From Cycas panzhihuaensis (taxonomy: Eukaryota > Cycadophyta): DNA of 64,000 nt. Shown piece after piece: positions 33,541 to 43,970 of the stretch; position 1 is the stretch's first letter; each line of letters starts with the position of its first letter. Location of the stretch: contig CM041465.1 of the NCBI GenBank assembly GCA_023213395.1, positions 224,695,741 to 224,759,740 of the forward strand. Reading direction: 5' to 3'. The position numbers and the translations under genes were made by a program. Below the pieces are notes generated by a model. That model saw only the letters and a list, made by a program, of their open reading frames with translations, was not told where the DNA came from and ran no database searches.

Positions 33541-34110
33541 TGAACCATACATCTTTGGAAGCCCATACACCATGTTTTTGTATCTCATCTGCTTCGATTG
33601 TCTAGGCTTAAATGTCCTAGACGTTGATGCCATAATCAATCTTTGACAAAGATGTGAAACCGAGTAAGCGTAATCAAGAGTAATATTATTGGCATCCAAC
33701 TTGTAAAGGCCTTGATTCTCATAGGCTATAGCTACAATCTGATCATCTTTGTCACGAATGATACATTTCCCATTTTGAATAGTACGCTCATATGTTGCTT
33801 GTTCATCTGGCTAACAGAGAGCAGATTCTTCTCTATAGAAGAAATGAAATAGGCATCACTATTGGGAAATGATAAGGAAGGATTTTTAGGAGAGTGAAAA
33901 GGAGCTATGGTGCCTATTCCGAAAGCTCAGTTGATTCACCATTTCCAAAGGTTACTAAATGACCTTTGCCTTCCTTGATGTTGCTTAGGAGTTCTTCACT
34001 CCTGTCATGTGTCGAGTAGCTCCTGAATCGATAATCCAAGTGTTGTCAACCTTGGATGATTGGAATGCACAAAATAGTTTGTCGTCATTGGCAACCGATT
34101 ATAATGGCGT
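33541..34110 (-). pseudogene. pol: G protease and GAG-pre-integrase
   Basis: The minus strand near 34010-34040 reads W-I-I-D-S-G-A-T-R-H-M-T-G, an intact retropepsin site. The pre-integrase part is readable with frame changes (YSLLDANNI-like, LDNR, MYGSKC). Two CAG-to-CG losses occur near 33660-33675. Confidence 0.8.
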
Positions 34111-34224
34111 TGGTAGCCATTTCTTTGACCCCTCCTTGTGGACCTCCTCGATAGGCACCTCGATTTGGTCGAGGGGAACCGCCGATCCGATCATTGGAAT
34201 CTCGTTGAACTGTTGTCGGCCGGG

Positions 34225-35091
34225 TCATTGCCTTTTTGGCCTTGTGGCTTCGTCTTTGACCACATGGTGATCTCGCCTTTGACCTTGTACATTGCTTATG
34301 AAGATTTGCTTGCTTCTTTCTCGCACTTCAGTGCAATGTGGCCGAATGCCACAATAATGGCAAATGACATTGGTCTTGGAAGATCCAATGTTCATGTTTC
34401 CAAAGCTTTGTGAATGCGGTGTTGGATTTTTGAATTGTCTTTGCCTTTCTTTGTGAAAGCACTGATGTAGATGCTTCTTCATTATCCTTAGCATAAATTT
34501 GTTCTTCTTGAAGCAATAAGCTTTCAAGTTGATTGACCGTCATCCCCTAAGTGAACCATCTCGTGTAGTTGATGATATGAAGCCATTGTAGTCCTTTGGT
34601 AGTGCTTTTGCGATGGAGGCTACGATTTCATCTCTTGTATTTGGACTACCCAAAGTAGTTAATTCATTACAAACCTCCTTAATAGAGGACATGAATGCCG
34701 TCATTGGCTTTACAAATTTAATGGAGTACAATTTAGCTTTTATCATCAAAATACGAGCTTCATCTCGCCTTTCATACAAAGAGGACAAGGTGTCCCATGC
34801 TTCTTTAGAAGATAGTGCAGAAGAAATATTTTGATCTACATGTATGTCCACAACCATTCGAATGAATGCCAAAGCAATTTCGTCTTTGGCCTCCCATGCA
34901 GCAACAAGTTGAACATCCACAGGTGCAGGCTGATTATCATTAACCACAAGTGTAGGATTGGGGATTCTTCGAAACATATCCCAGAACTCATTCATTATCA
35001 AGAGATTTCTTGTGATTCTTTTCCATTCTTGATAGTTAGCTTGTCCTATTAGCCTTATGGTACAAGCATTTAGCATTTGTATGGCAGCCAT
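34225..35091 (-). pseudogene. gag: G gag
   Basis: It starts MAAIQMLNACTIRLIGQANY at 35091 and is open for 183 codons to 34540, with capsid motifs EAWDTLSSLYERRDEARILM and PKDYNGFISSTTRDGSL. A four-residue block near the N-terminus differs from A and B (EFWDMFRRIP against EFWGYVSGRIP). After a frameshift the segment VNQLESLLLQEEQIYAKDN leads to a zinc knuckle region readable only in pieces (SSKTNVICHYCG). Confidence 0.88.
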
Positions 35092-36885
35092 CTTTCCACT
35101 TGAGTAACACTTGAAGCTAGCAGATAACTTGGAAGTCTCAAGAGCTTTGTCGCTTAAGATCCACCTTCAAACAACACCACTAGTCCCGATCTTACAAGAA
35201 GATCCAACAACCAATGGGGTGAAGAGAAGTGGAGGACTCGCTAATGAGGTGGAGAACCAAGTTAAATCTAGGACAAGGCGGTAGGGTTGATGCATGGACG
35301 TACCATGCTTTCCACAGGATTCATGTTCAATAACACCCTTTTGAACCTCCTTTCCTTCAAGCAACCTTAATTGTCGTGCATCGACTGCACGGCCGGTTGG
35401 TCCCCTAGGGAATGCACCAAGCTTAAGGTTAATTCGAGGCAAGGTTTGAACCTTTTACGAGCCTCCCCAACAGATTTTTAAGTTCACTTTTAAATAAGTG
35501 TGAGTGAATCTTCTTACTTGGATTTTCTTTATGCCTTTTTGGCTTACAATGAAAGAGCACAAAACAGATAAGTGCTTTTAGATCCAAGTATGTATGCTTG
35601 AGTACAATGATGAAGTACTTTTGAGTACTAAAAAAAAATGTAAGGAACCTTTGATGACGATGTGATGGGTTCCTTTTAAGCTCCTAACCGATGAAGTGAT
35701 GAAAATGTACTCAAGAAATTGCTCCAAAGTCCAACACAAGCTCCACCACAGCTTGTTGAGACTTAAAATGTCTCAACCATCCAACAAAAACAAGTGATTT
35801 TATTACTTTTCTCAATGAGCCTTCTTTTGAAGAAGGGCAAGGTCACCATGCAAGGTGCCAAAAGCGAGTTTAGGTGATAAGTTTCTTCACCTTTACAATG
35901 AAAACATTCCTCTTGATCACAATAATTAAGCCTAATGGTGAAAGTGTAAAAAAAGGCTTAAAGCAGTGAGTACACAAGTACTTTTTGAGAATCAAGAGAG
36001 TTAATGTAGAAAAAACTTTAAGTAAGCCCAGCTATAAGTTGAGAAATAAAAAAAAAACTCTTGAAGCCTTTTGACAATTTTTCCCCCCTGAAGAGATTTT
36101 AAAAAACTTCAAAGAGAATTCTTATGAGCATAAAATATGCAAAAAAGAATCTTTGGAGGAGGGAGCGGAGTCTTATAGCGTGATGAGTTTGATGATGAGT
36201 GGTCGACAAGATGCCAGTGGTGGCAGCCTAGGTGAGCTGCGATTTGCCTCAAATCTTGTTGGGCGTGATGTGACAATGATGGTGATTAGATACTGTGTCT
36301 TGTTGTGTAGAGGGATCGTGAGCCGGCGATTACGATCAAAAATTTGGCGGCTAGAGAATAGTAGCGATGGCCTTTGTCGAGCCGGAATGACAAGAGACAG
36401 TGCAATGGAGATGAAAACGGTGGCGGGAAAGGTGGCGAAATAAGGCGATGTGGCGATCCAAAATGACTGCGATTGAGGAGTCGATGGCCGAGTTGGCAAG
36501 AATGTTGATGCATTTGGCGATTGAGAGGACGGTGGTGATGTGGCGATCCTCGGTGAGCCCAATGCTTAGTTGGAAATGAAACCGAGTTGGCAACTCTTGA
36601 GATGAGGTGGCGCCTTCTTCTGATTGTGTAGTGAATGGTCGAAGGCGGTGTGCCCACCGGTGGAATCTCTTCAACCGATCGACAGCGGTGAGATAGCCGC
36701 GCTAGTGATGAGTCGGCCGGGAGTGACACCGGGATCTCCGCGATTAGTTGGCGCTTGATGAGATGAGTGGACAGCCTTCCTTCCGATGAGTTGGCGGTCA
36801 AAGTGTTGATCCTGGCCGACTTGGCGTTGTCCACCAATGTGACAGAGATAACAAAGAGACTAATATGCTTAAACAGAGACCATTA
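35092..36885 (-). other. Leader of element G, with a CG-rich segment
   Basis: Matches the leaders of A and B, including the dyad (near 35851) and the conserved block before gag. The segment 36142-36860 is unusually rich in CG dinucleotides (CGAT, GGCG, CCGA) compared with the rest of the window. Frames of up to 183 codons occur there on the minus strand, Arg/Ser/His-rich and without homology; I treat them as chance. Confidence 0.6.
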
Positions 36886-36897
36886 GCTCGATACAAA
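36886..36897 (-). promoter_or_regulatory. G primer-binding site, degenerate
   Basis: The minus strand reads TTTGTATCGAGC where A/B-type elements have TTTGGTATCAGAGC. One G and the A of CAG are missing. For a young element this is surprising and fits the base losses elsewhere in G. Confidence 0.75.
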
Positions 36898-37476
36898 TGT
36901 TGACAATGGGCATTAGGCCACATTGATCCCAAGATCATAAATATAATCACAATACAATAAATGCATGAAAGCATGAGAGCATAAAAGCATAAACCTAAAT
37001 ATAGGAGCAAGAGAAAATGATACCCAATATGTGGAGTTGGAATTGGTCCAACCTCCCAAGTAGAAAATAGCTTGATTAGCAACCGATAGCATAACAATAC
37101 AACTCCAACTCTCCTCTTATGGACAATGAGGAGAGGTCTCCTTATATAGAGTGAAATGAAAGACCTAAGGCCTTGGATGTTTGACAAGTGTCAAACATCC
37201 AAGATACATCACATGGATCATGAGCAAAAGTGCTTGGATTCTCACCTAAGGCCTTGGATGTTTGACAAGTGTCAAACATCCAAGATACATCACTTGGAAT
37301 ATTCAAACAAGTGCATGAGGGTCCATTGACCCTTTTGTGACAACGTTGTGTCACTAGAAAGAATGTGGGTGTGCACTTTATCACTTAAGTGATAAGTCAC
37401 CCCTAAAGTATAAAGTGCATATATTACATGAAAAATAAATGTACATTCACTTAACATTTAAACATAAGGTTTAACA
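36898..37476 (-). repeat. G 5' LTR (579 bp)
   Basis: Nearly identical to 30354-30933. The one-base length difference falls at a CTG of the other copy (GCAAACTGATAG against GCAACCGATAG). Confidence 0.95.
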
Positions 37477-37897
37477 TTTATATCCTTTCACATGGCCAAA
37501 ACCCAAAAGGGTACAACTTCACAATCATAGCCTTTGACTCTTCATAGCACAAAACCCTAATTAATGGCCAACAAGTGTTGTTGTGTATGTTCGTACGTTT
37601 GTACAAGTGTTGTTTTGTTTGTTTTGAGAAGTATTTGCCTATCCAAAACCATCCCACTATTTGCAAAACCATTCTAGAATTGTTACAACACCTATTAAGA
37701 ACCTTTCCTCATGTGTGAGTTTCTCGACTTACAACCATGCTTTGCATTCTAGATGCTTCCCAGAACAGTCCATAACCATTCCTTGGTTGAATTTCAATTG
37801 CTTTCTTGTTGGACCTTCTTCATAACCATTCTTGGAAATGTCCATGACTATTCCAAGCGTCCTAGAGCCAAATCCATTGCATACACATACCTACATA
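37477..37897 (-). repeat. F 5' LTR, second part
   Basis: Starts with the TTTAT duplication and aligns with 8960-9380 of the left LTR (CATGGC-AAA-CC-AAAGGGTAC; CCATTCTTGGAAA). Similarity stops near 37897; the last 100 bp of the LTR are missing. Confidence 0.72.
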
Positions 37898-37977
37898 TTA
37901 ATGATGCTTCAAGTAGATGCTTTGGTTATATGTGGAGTACTTCTTTCTAAAACTTGTATAGAGATGACAAAGTTCAT

Positions 37978-38177
37978 GCATATTTGAGAGGTATGTGAGC
38001 ATGACCTTAATTGCTTTATGTTTTGTACAACAATTTCAACAAGAATTTGTATGGAGAAACCATGCAACAAAGTTGTTGCGTATTTGAGAAGTATGTGAGC
38101 ATGACCTTAATTGCTTTATGTTCTATACAACAATTTCAACAAGAATTTGTATGAAGAAACCATGCAACAAAGTTGTT
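37978..38177. repeat. Tandem duplication, two 100-bp units
   Basis: Copies at 37978-38077 and 38078-38177, differing at a handful of positions (for example GAGAGG/GAGAAG and TTTTGT/TTCTAT). No coding function. Confidence 0.9.
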
Positions 38178-38199
38178 GGCAAACAACTTTGTTGCATGG
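38160..38199. repeat. Perfect hairpin, 18-bp arms, 4-nt loop
   Basis: CCATGCAACAAAGTTGTT, loop GGCA, then the exact reverse complement. The right arm and the following 35 bp (38182-38232) match the LINE endonuclease remnant at 8013-8065; the left arm is the end of the second 100-bp unit. Confidence 0.9.
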
Positions 38200-38654
38200 A
38201 CAACAACCTGAAGATAGCATTAAAGATTTTATGCATAACAACCATTCAACTTATTTTTCCCACCTGCACTGTTATGTCAAAATCATTCCCTTATAAACTA
38301 TTTCATGTGCTTGCTTTGATAGAATTGTTTATAATATTCATTTGTTGAATGAATGGAATTTTGGCACCAATAAATGAAGTCATCACTTTGTAAGTCTTGG
38401 AATTGTTCCAATGTCCAACTCCACATTTATGTGACATGCTTGTCAAAATTTTCTTCTTGTTGATAAACTATAATTCTTCTATTATCAATTAATTGCTTAG
38501 AATTCTCTATTTTTGAGTTTGAGAAAAGGAAGTGGCTTTTTTATTGGTTATAGTCATTACATAAAGCTGCTTTCATATGCAATCTTGTGAAATTCTAAGT
38601 ATATGGAAGGTTTTGACATTTTAATAATTAATATATGGTTTTGTTGCTTTGAAG
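38200..38654 (+). other. Intron sequence next to the exon
   Basis: AT-rich, apart from the LINE-like start no repeat recognised. It ends in a U-rich acceptor, GGTTTTGTTGCTTTGAAG. I searched it for a preceding PARP exon without success. Confidence 0.5.
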
Positions 38655-38717
38655 GTTGAGGCACTAGGTGAAATTGAACTTGCAACAAAGTTGTTAAAGG
38701 ACTACGATGAAGTAGAG
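38655..38717 (+). CDS. PARP: PARP1/2-type poly(ADP-ribose) polymerase, internal exon (helical domain)
   Basis: The exon of 63 nt reads VEALGEIELATKLLKDYDEVE in phase 0. The first 14 residues match the last helix region of the PARP helical (regulatory) domain; plant PARPs have VEALGEIELATKLL or close variants there. PARP senses DNA breaks in the nucleus and adds ADP-ribose chains from NAD+; this domain restrains the catalytic domain until DNA is bound. Acceptor TTTGAAG|GTTGAG and donor GAG|GTTAGA are plausible, the donor being weak. In plant PARPs this segment is followed by a D/E-D-P-L-Y-x-H-Y-Q motif, which is what the exon at 63636 encodes. The preceding exon was not found in the 38.6 kb to the left. 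PARP1 or PARP2 cannot be decided from 48 codons. Confidence 0.8.
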
Positions 38718-39130
38718 GTTAGACTTTGGCATTACTTCTTTTGTATTTCATCTACTCTTAATAGAAAAGGCATTGAAATTCATGTTTAGTATGCAAAATT
38801 TAAATTTTTGGCTCTTCATTTCAATTTTATTTCAATATTTATCTATCTTATTTGTATTGTTCAAACACTGATTCTCCTATTTTTTAGAGTTTATTACACC
38901 TTAAAATTTTCTAAAACTTTTTCCACTAGAGTAGTTAATGCTTTTTTTTGTATTTTAGATTGGATTTTCCATTGGCTTCTTGGCTTCATTAGTCTTGTTG
39001 GCAAGTCCTCTATGTTTAACTTCTATGTGCATATACAATATAACGTGTGATAAAGACCCAACTAAATTCAAATACTATAAGCACAATAATCCAATTCAAA
39101 TACTAGAAATGCATATAAGATTGATTGCAA
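38718..39130 (+). other. Start of the 24.9-kb intron
   Basis: T-rich sequence without repeats I recognise. A chance frame at 38808-39050 is hydrophobic because of the T-richness; not supported as a gene. Confidence 0.5.
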
Positions 39131-39660
39131 TGTGTTGACTCTACTCTTGGTCCCTAAGTACTTATAGTCAAAAGCCCCTTCCATGTAGTCTTCTCAAGAA
39201 TGTTCTCAACGTAATGGCCACTTATTCATGCTTACAACCATACACATGTACTCATAAATTCATCAACATTCTTACATTAGCATCATAACGTCATTATAAC
39301 ATCACTATCATGTCATAAATCATCCCTATAATATCATGACATTCTCATATTATCACCATCATACTCATTGATGAAACACATTACACAATTGCATAGTATT
39401 TTCCTCGTAACTTTGATTTCATTAAGCAAATATTACTTGTACAATGGCTTTCACATCACTAGAGAATCACCACATATGTCTCCAACACTGCGAAAATGAC
39501 ACTAGATGTTTCAATCAGCTTTCACCCTTGAGAACATGACACAAGATCAAATAACTCGGTTCTCACACCGAAATGGTGGAAAAATGACCAATATATACCA
39601 ATTTATATGCCTTTTAGGGATGGTTGTGACTTATGGCCACAACCATTCCTTTTCCCAGCA
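39131..39660 (-). repeat. Gypsy-type LTR fragment related to E and F
   Basis: Shares TATAGTCAAAAG, TTGATTTCATTAAGCAA, CACTAGA, GAACATG and TTTAGGGATGGTTGTGAC blocks with the E LTR (from 56367) in the same order. A possible start is TGTTGACTCTAC near 39133. The borders and any target duplication are unclear. It may be a solo LTR. Confidence 0.5.
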
Positions 39661-39770
39661 AAACACCTTTTTATCATAATTACAATTAATCACTAATCAA
39701 TTATCATCATGATAGAATTAATGATTTTTTCATTAATTCACCTTAATGTACTTTCTAATTGTATTGTAAA

Positions 39771-40183
39771 TGTTAGTCACTTTAGTAATGTATTGTTATA
39801 ATGTGCCAATGTACTTTAAGTTGTAATATGAAGTTGTAAATTCTAGTTGAGGGGCTAAAAGCCCACTTTCACCAATGTAAGTATGTGTGACACTTGGTCA
39901 CTATGCAATTAGTCTCTCGTGCATGTGTGCCACTTGTCCACCATGCATGTCCTCTATATTGTCCATATATTGAGGTACTCTCTTGGCAATTGTACATACA
40001 TTCTTGGAGAGGTTGCATGCTTTGTAAGTTGAGTTTTATGCTATTGAGAAGTTGTTTTGGGGTTTGAACTTAATTTTTGCCCCATCATTTTCTTGTGCTT
40101 TGATCTTGCTTATGTGCTTATGAATATTGATTTTTTGTGATTTAGATCCTAGTAGAGGAAATAGGAAACCTATTTTCTCTCAT
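39771..40183 (+). repeat. I 5' LTR (about 413 bp)
   Basis: TGTTAGTCAC...TTCTCTCA, with the right border fixed by the PBS two bases later. The left border is the nearest TGTTA and is uncertain. It contains a CTCTATATTGTCCATATATTGAGG promoter-like stretch near 39952-39976. Confidence 0.65.
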
Positions 40184-40185
40184 TT

Positions 40186-40197
40186 GGTATCAGAGCA
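40186..40197 (+). promoter_or_regulatory. I primer-binding site
   Basis: Exact TGGTATCAGAGC after TTTTCTCTCA-TT. Confidence 0.9.
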
Positions 40198-41920
40198 AGT
40201 TGTTTTTTTTATTTAATAATGGGTTTGTATCACATTTTCTCACTACTTTCTACTAATACTCTTCACTGACCAGTAGTTGAACATTATCAAACATTTGCTA
40301 CTCATCCTGCTCTTAAATCCAGGGCCATTTAATGCTATATCATCTCCATCAAGTCTATGGCTGTTACAGTTGTTAGACTATCATATGAAGGCCATGCGAC
40401 TAAAATTTTTTGTGGCAACTCTGTTTTTCACCAAAAAAATTTGAATCTCCTCTGTTAGCTTTTGATCATCATCATAAGATTGAATCATTGTGGTTTGTAG
40501 CTTTATTTGATTAAATTGAATAAATTTTAGTAAAACCTATTTCATGTTGGTCGTGCACCCATTTTTTGAAGTCAGGTGAGTGTGCATCCTCTGTGGCTGA
40601 CAAAACCTTGCAACATGACTACTTGAAATGATCCTCTCATTGAGTACTTCTTAGATCCAGAGTAAGTTCTTTGTTCTAGTGCTTCAACAATGAGAAATTT
40701 GCTCTCAAGTCATAAAAAAGTTGCACCTATTCGTTGCTCGATTTAGATTTCTTCATTTTACACAGTTTTAAAATTTTATATTATACATTGTAAAATATTT
40801 TAGGAATATTCTCTTTTTTAATTTTTACTTTTTCCTAAAGTTTCTTTATTTTATCATTTTAATCCTATTTTGAGCCCATTTTTAGTCATTTTCAACTTTT
40901 TTTAAGCCTTGGAATCTTATTTTGATGTTTTTAAATTAAAAATATATTTTCAAGTAAAATACTAAAAAATTGATTGTATTTTAAGTTCTTTTTTTGCTTT
41001 TCTTAAGGCTTTTTTAATGTCTTTTCTCTTCTTTTTTTTAAGAAAATAGAAAATAAAAAATAATTAACAAAATAATATATTTTTAAACTTGAAATATTAA
41101 AAGGATTAAAATCCCAAATTAATTTCGAGACTATACTAGTCTTGAAAGGGGAATGATTAGGACCCCTGAAGTGATCACTCTTGCACACACGCTTGTTCTT
41201 TCTTGAACTCTATGAACTGTAGGGGGAGGCATGTGTTATCAGATGAATTGAGCGACAGACTGAGGTGTAAACCCAAAAACTTGGAGTTTGGAGATGTTGA
41301 AGATGATGCCATTTAGCATCTAGCCCTTAGGATCTAATGGAGAGGAAAATCAACTAGCATGAGAAGATGATTAGCATCTAACTAGGCAGCCATGAACATG
41401 AACAAATAAACCAACATATGGCACAATGATCTCAAGCATAAGGAGGACACGATTGTAGAGGAGAAGGAATTGTTCCTCACTCCAAATAAACAAGAATGGC
41501 TTAGATTAAAACTAGCAACAACATAACAATACAACACACTCTTATACATGATACATGAGGATTGGTCTCAATATATAGAGTTGGAGGAGAGACCTTGGAG
41601 GGCAGCATGTTTGACGGATGTCAAACATGCAAGCTATGGAAGTTGCATGTGGGACAAGAGTCCCTTGGGCTATCTTGTGAGCAAAAGTGCATGGGAGATC
41701 CACAATGTCAAGGGGCTAACAGAGCCTTCTATGGTCATTGACCATCGAGTCCCTAAATTGCCACTTGTGATCAAATACATCATCAGACACGACCGTCTCA
41801 ACATACTAGGGGCTTGAAAACAAGGATACACTAAGACTTTTGATAATAGTTTAGTAAACCTCTCTAGGTAAATAAGACATTGTTGGTATAGACACTTAAT
41901 CAGTCATCACAACTCTTCAA
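40198..41920 (+). other. Leader of element I, containing an inverted LTR-like piece
   Basis: Non-coding. 40740-41100 is extremely AT-rich. Within it, 41265-41815 resembles the A/B-family LTR in minus orientation (see next entry). Confidence 0.6.
41265..41815 (-). repeat. Divergent A/B-type LTR, minus orientation
   Basis: Shares GGTCTCAATATATAGAGT, GTTTGAC...GTCAAAC, TTGTGAGCAAAAGTGCATGGG in the order of the B LTR. The hairpin is present with changed but still paired bases (41605-41630). No target duplication found; probably an old solo LTR. Confidence 0.6.
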
Positions 41921-42720
41921 ATGGTTGTAACAAACACTATCAAATTGTCTGGCAATGACAATTTCTTTGCTTGGAAGAAATAAGTCAAGAACATACTTGT
42001 CATGAACAAATTATGGACATATGTTTCTGGTACTACTTCTAAGCCACTTCCCATTGAAGATCCAAATGATCCCACTGTCCTTATACGAGTTGAGCCTATT
42101 GCCTTGCTGCCTTTAATGAAAATAATGAAGTCACACTCTCCTTTTTGCATATTTCTTGTGAAGAAAATGCCGACCAAAACATTGAATCAACCACTACTTT
42201 CGTTGAAGCCTAGTACATTATTTGGTCTCTGTATAAAAGGAAAGACAATGCACAAGTTGTCATGCTCAAAGCTTAGTTGTACTCCATTCCTTATGTTGGC
42301 TTTATTGAAGCCCATTTGACCCAAATTAAAGCATTAAGGAATCAATTGACCATTCTTAGACAACCAGCTACAAATAGTGATATGGTTTCTTCCATTGCCA
42401 ATGCATTACTTGCTAGATTCAACTCCCTTATCTCCAATCTGTCCCACTCCAATCAGCTTGCTACATTGAACTTTAATACCTTTGAGGGATTCTGCTACAA
42501 GAGGAGTGCATCTTAAACAGACATGGAGATTCAGGTTCTTCCTCATCGACCCTTGTCTTAGCTGCACGTCATAAAGGGAGACAACAACATCCAAACTTGA
42601 ACCAGTAGTTCAATTCAATGACTTAGGACCAACACTAACAATGTTAGCAACATACAAATTAGGTTGTTTGTCACTATTGTGGCAAACCTGGTCACATTGC
42701 ATTAGAATGCAAGAAAACGA
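41921..42720 (+). pseudogene. gag: I gag with intact zinc knuckle
   Basis: Starts MVVTNTIKLSGNDNFFAWKK at 41921 and is broken by a stop and shifts. Readable blocks are VMNKLWTYVSGTTSKPLP and AHLTQIKALRNQLTILRQP. The knuckle CHYCGKPGHIALEC (C-x2-C-x4-H-x4-C) lies at 42669-42710. Confidence 0.8.
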
Positions 42721-43970
42721 GAGCCGACCAACAATAGCTACAACAGTAGAATCACCTCATAAATCAAATTGTGATATTTGGTGATGATGCAATACTTGAG
42801 ATTGCTAAGATTGGCATTGCTCCCATTTTGTTGACAAATTTTGACATCAAGTATCACCTAAATAATATCTTCTATGTACTTGGGATGACAAGAAATTTGT
42901 TATCCGTCAATTAGATAAATAAGCAAAAGTTTGATATGCTATTTAGCCATCTTGGTAAATGCCTCATCAGTGATGTCAATGGTAATGTGATTGCTACTAT
43001 ATATGAGGATCATGGCCTTTACAAGTTGGATGCCACATCAAGACCCACACTTCTGCACAGTGATACTGGCCCCTACAGTAATTTAACTTCAACTTCTGAA
43101 GAGCAACCAACACTAGTTTCTTAGTCACTCTCCAAAGATCAATTATGGCATCAATGCCTTGGTCACCTGAATATGAATAGTCTTCAACTACTATTTAAAC
43201 TGAACATGGTGCATGGGTTGCCAAAAACCAAATAGACTAAATGTTTTTGTGAAGCTTTCATTATGGGAAAATATCACAGAGCACCTTTCAAATCTAATGG
43301 CAAAGTTTGGCATGCTCAAGAACCATTAGGCCTTGTACATTCAAACATTTGTAAATCCATGTCACAAGGCTCATTTAATGTTTATCGTTTCTTCATCACT
43401 TTCATTGATGACTTTTCCCGCAAAGTTTGGGTCTACTTTTTAAAGAAGAAATTAGAAGCATTTGAAAAATTCAGAGAGTTTAAACTTGGAGCTAAATTAG
43501 AATTCGGCATGCCACTTAAAATCATTCGTTGTAACAATGGCAGTGAATACACTTCAAAAGAATTCACTCAATTCTGTAAGCACAATGGTATCAAGCGACA
43601 CATTTTTGCCTCATATACTCCTTAGCAAAATGTAGTTGCTGAGAGGAAAAACTGGACCTTAGTCAATAAAGGCAAGACCATGCTTGCTGCTAAAAATCTT
43701 GGAATACATTTTTGGGTTGAAGCAATCAACATTGCTACATATCTTATCAATAGAAGTTTAACTAAGGCAGTCATGAATATCACACTCAAGGGGGCTTGGC
43801 TAGGCCAAAAGCCTATAGTCTTGCATTTGTGCACTTTTGGATGCACAACATACATGCATATACCAAAAGAGCAAAGAAAGAACCTGAATGACAAAAGCAA
43901 GAAATGCATCTTCATTGGCTATATGCTCGGATGCAAAGCCTATAAACTATATGATCCTGCTACATGACAA
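42721..43970 (+). pseudogene. pol: I GAG-pre-integrase and integrase, protease site missing
   Basis: After the knuckle only a short stretch precedes LTNFDIKYHLNNIFYVLG; the D-S-G protease motif is absent. The pre-integrase LWHQCLGHLNMNSL leads into integrase. The first two catalytic Asp residues are both Asn (VHSNICKSM, codon 43344-43346; RCNNGSEY, codon 43533-43535), while Glu remains (VVAERKN). GAT/GAC to AAT/AAC are G-to-A transitions. Confidence 0.83.

Larger units (their letters stand above)
30354..37476 (-). mobile_element. Element G: youngest copia element (A/B family relative)
   Basis: 7,123 bp with LTRs of 580 and 579 bp that differ at only about 4 positions. All copia domains are present in order, but frames are shattered by many single-base losses, mostly at CAG/CTG. 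On the left it is separated by CTAA from the TRIM-like element; on the right TTTAT follows directly. The TTTAT copy on the left lies beyond the TRIM-like element. GAG, protease site, RT motif A and YVDD are readable. Confidence 0.95.
8618..37897 (-). mobile_element. Element F: old, internally deleted Ty3/gypsy-type element hosting C, B, D, a solo LTR, a TRIM-like element and G
   Basis: With the younger insertions removed, F consists of a left LTR (8618-9475), an integrase tail, a stretch of unknown coding sequence, a gag with several zinc knuckles, a short leader, and a right LTR split by G (29779-30073 plus 37477-37897). RT, RNase H and the integrase core are missing, so F is a deletion derivative. 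Gag resembles that of E. The right LTR appears truncated at about 37897, because the last 100 bp of the left LTR have no counterpart. The LTRs look roughly 20% diverged by eye, the oldest in the stack. Target duplications were not found. Confidence 0.8.

Noticed and set aside
36173-36837. Minus-strand frames up to 183 codons, Arg/Ser/His-rich
   Set aside because: They lie in the non-coding leader of G, overlap each other in several phases, have no family motif, and the local sequence is suspected of base losses.
37560-37610. GT-rich stretch considered as a regulatory repeat
   Set aside because: It is simply part of the F LTR and aligns with the left copy.
41265-41815. Solo LTR with defined 5-bp duplication
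   Set aside because: Similarity to the A/B LTR is clear, but I could not find matching flanks, so only an LTR-like call is made.
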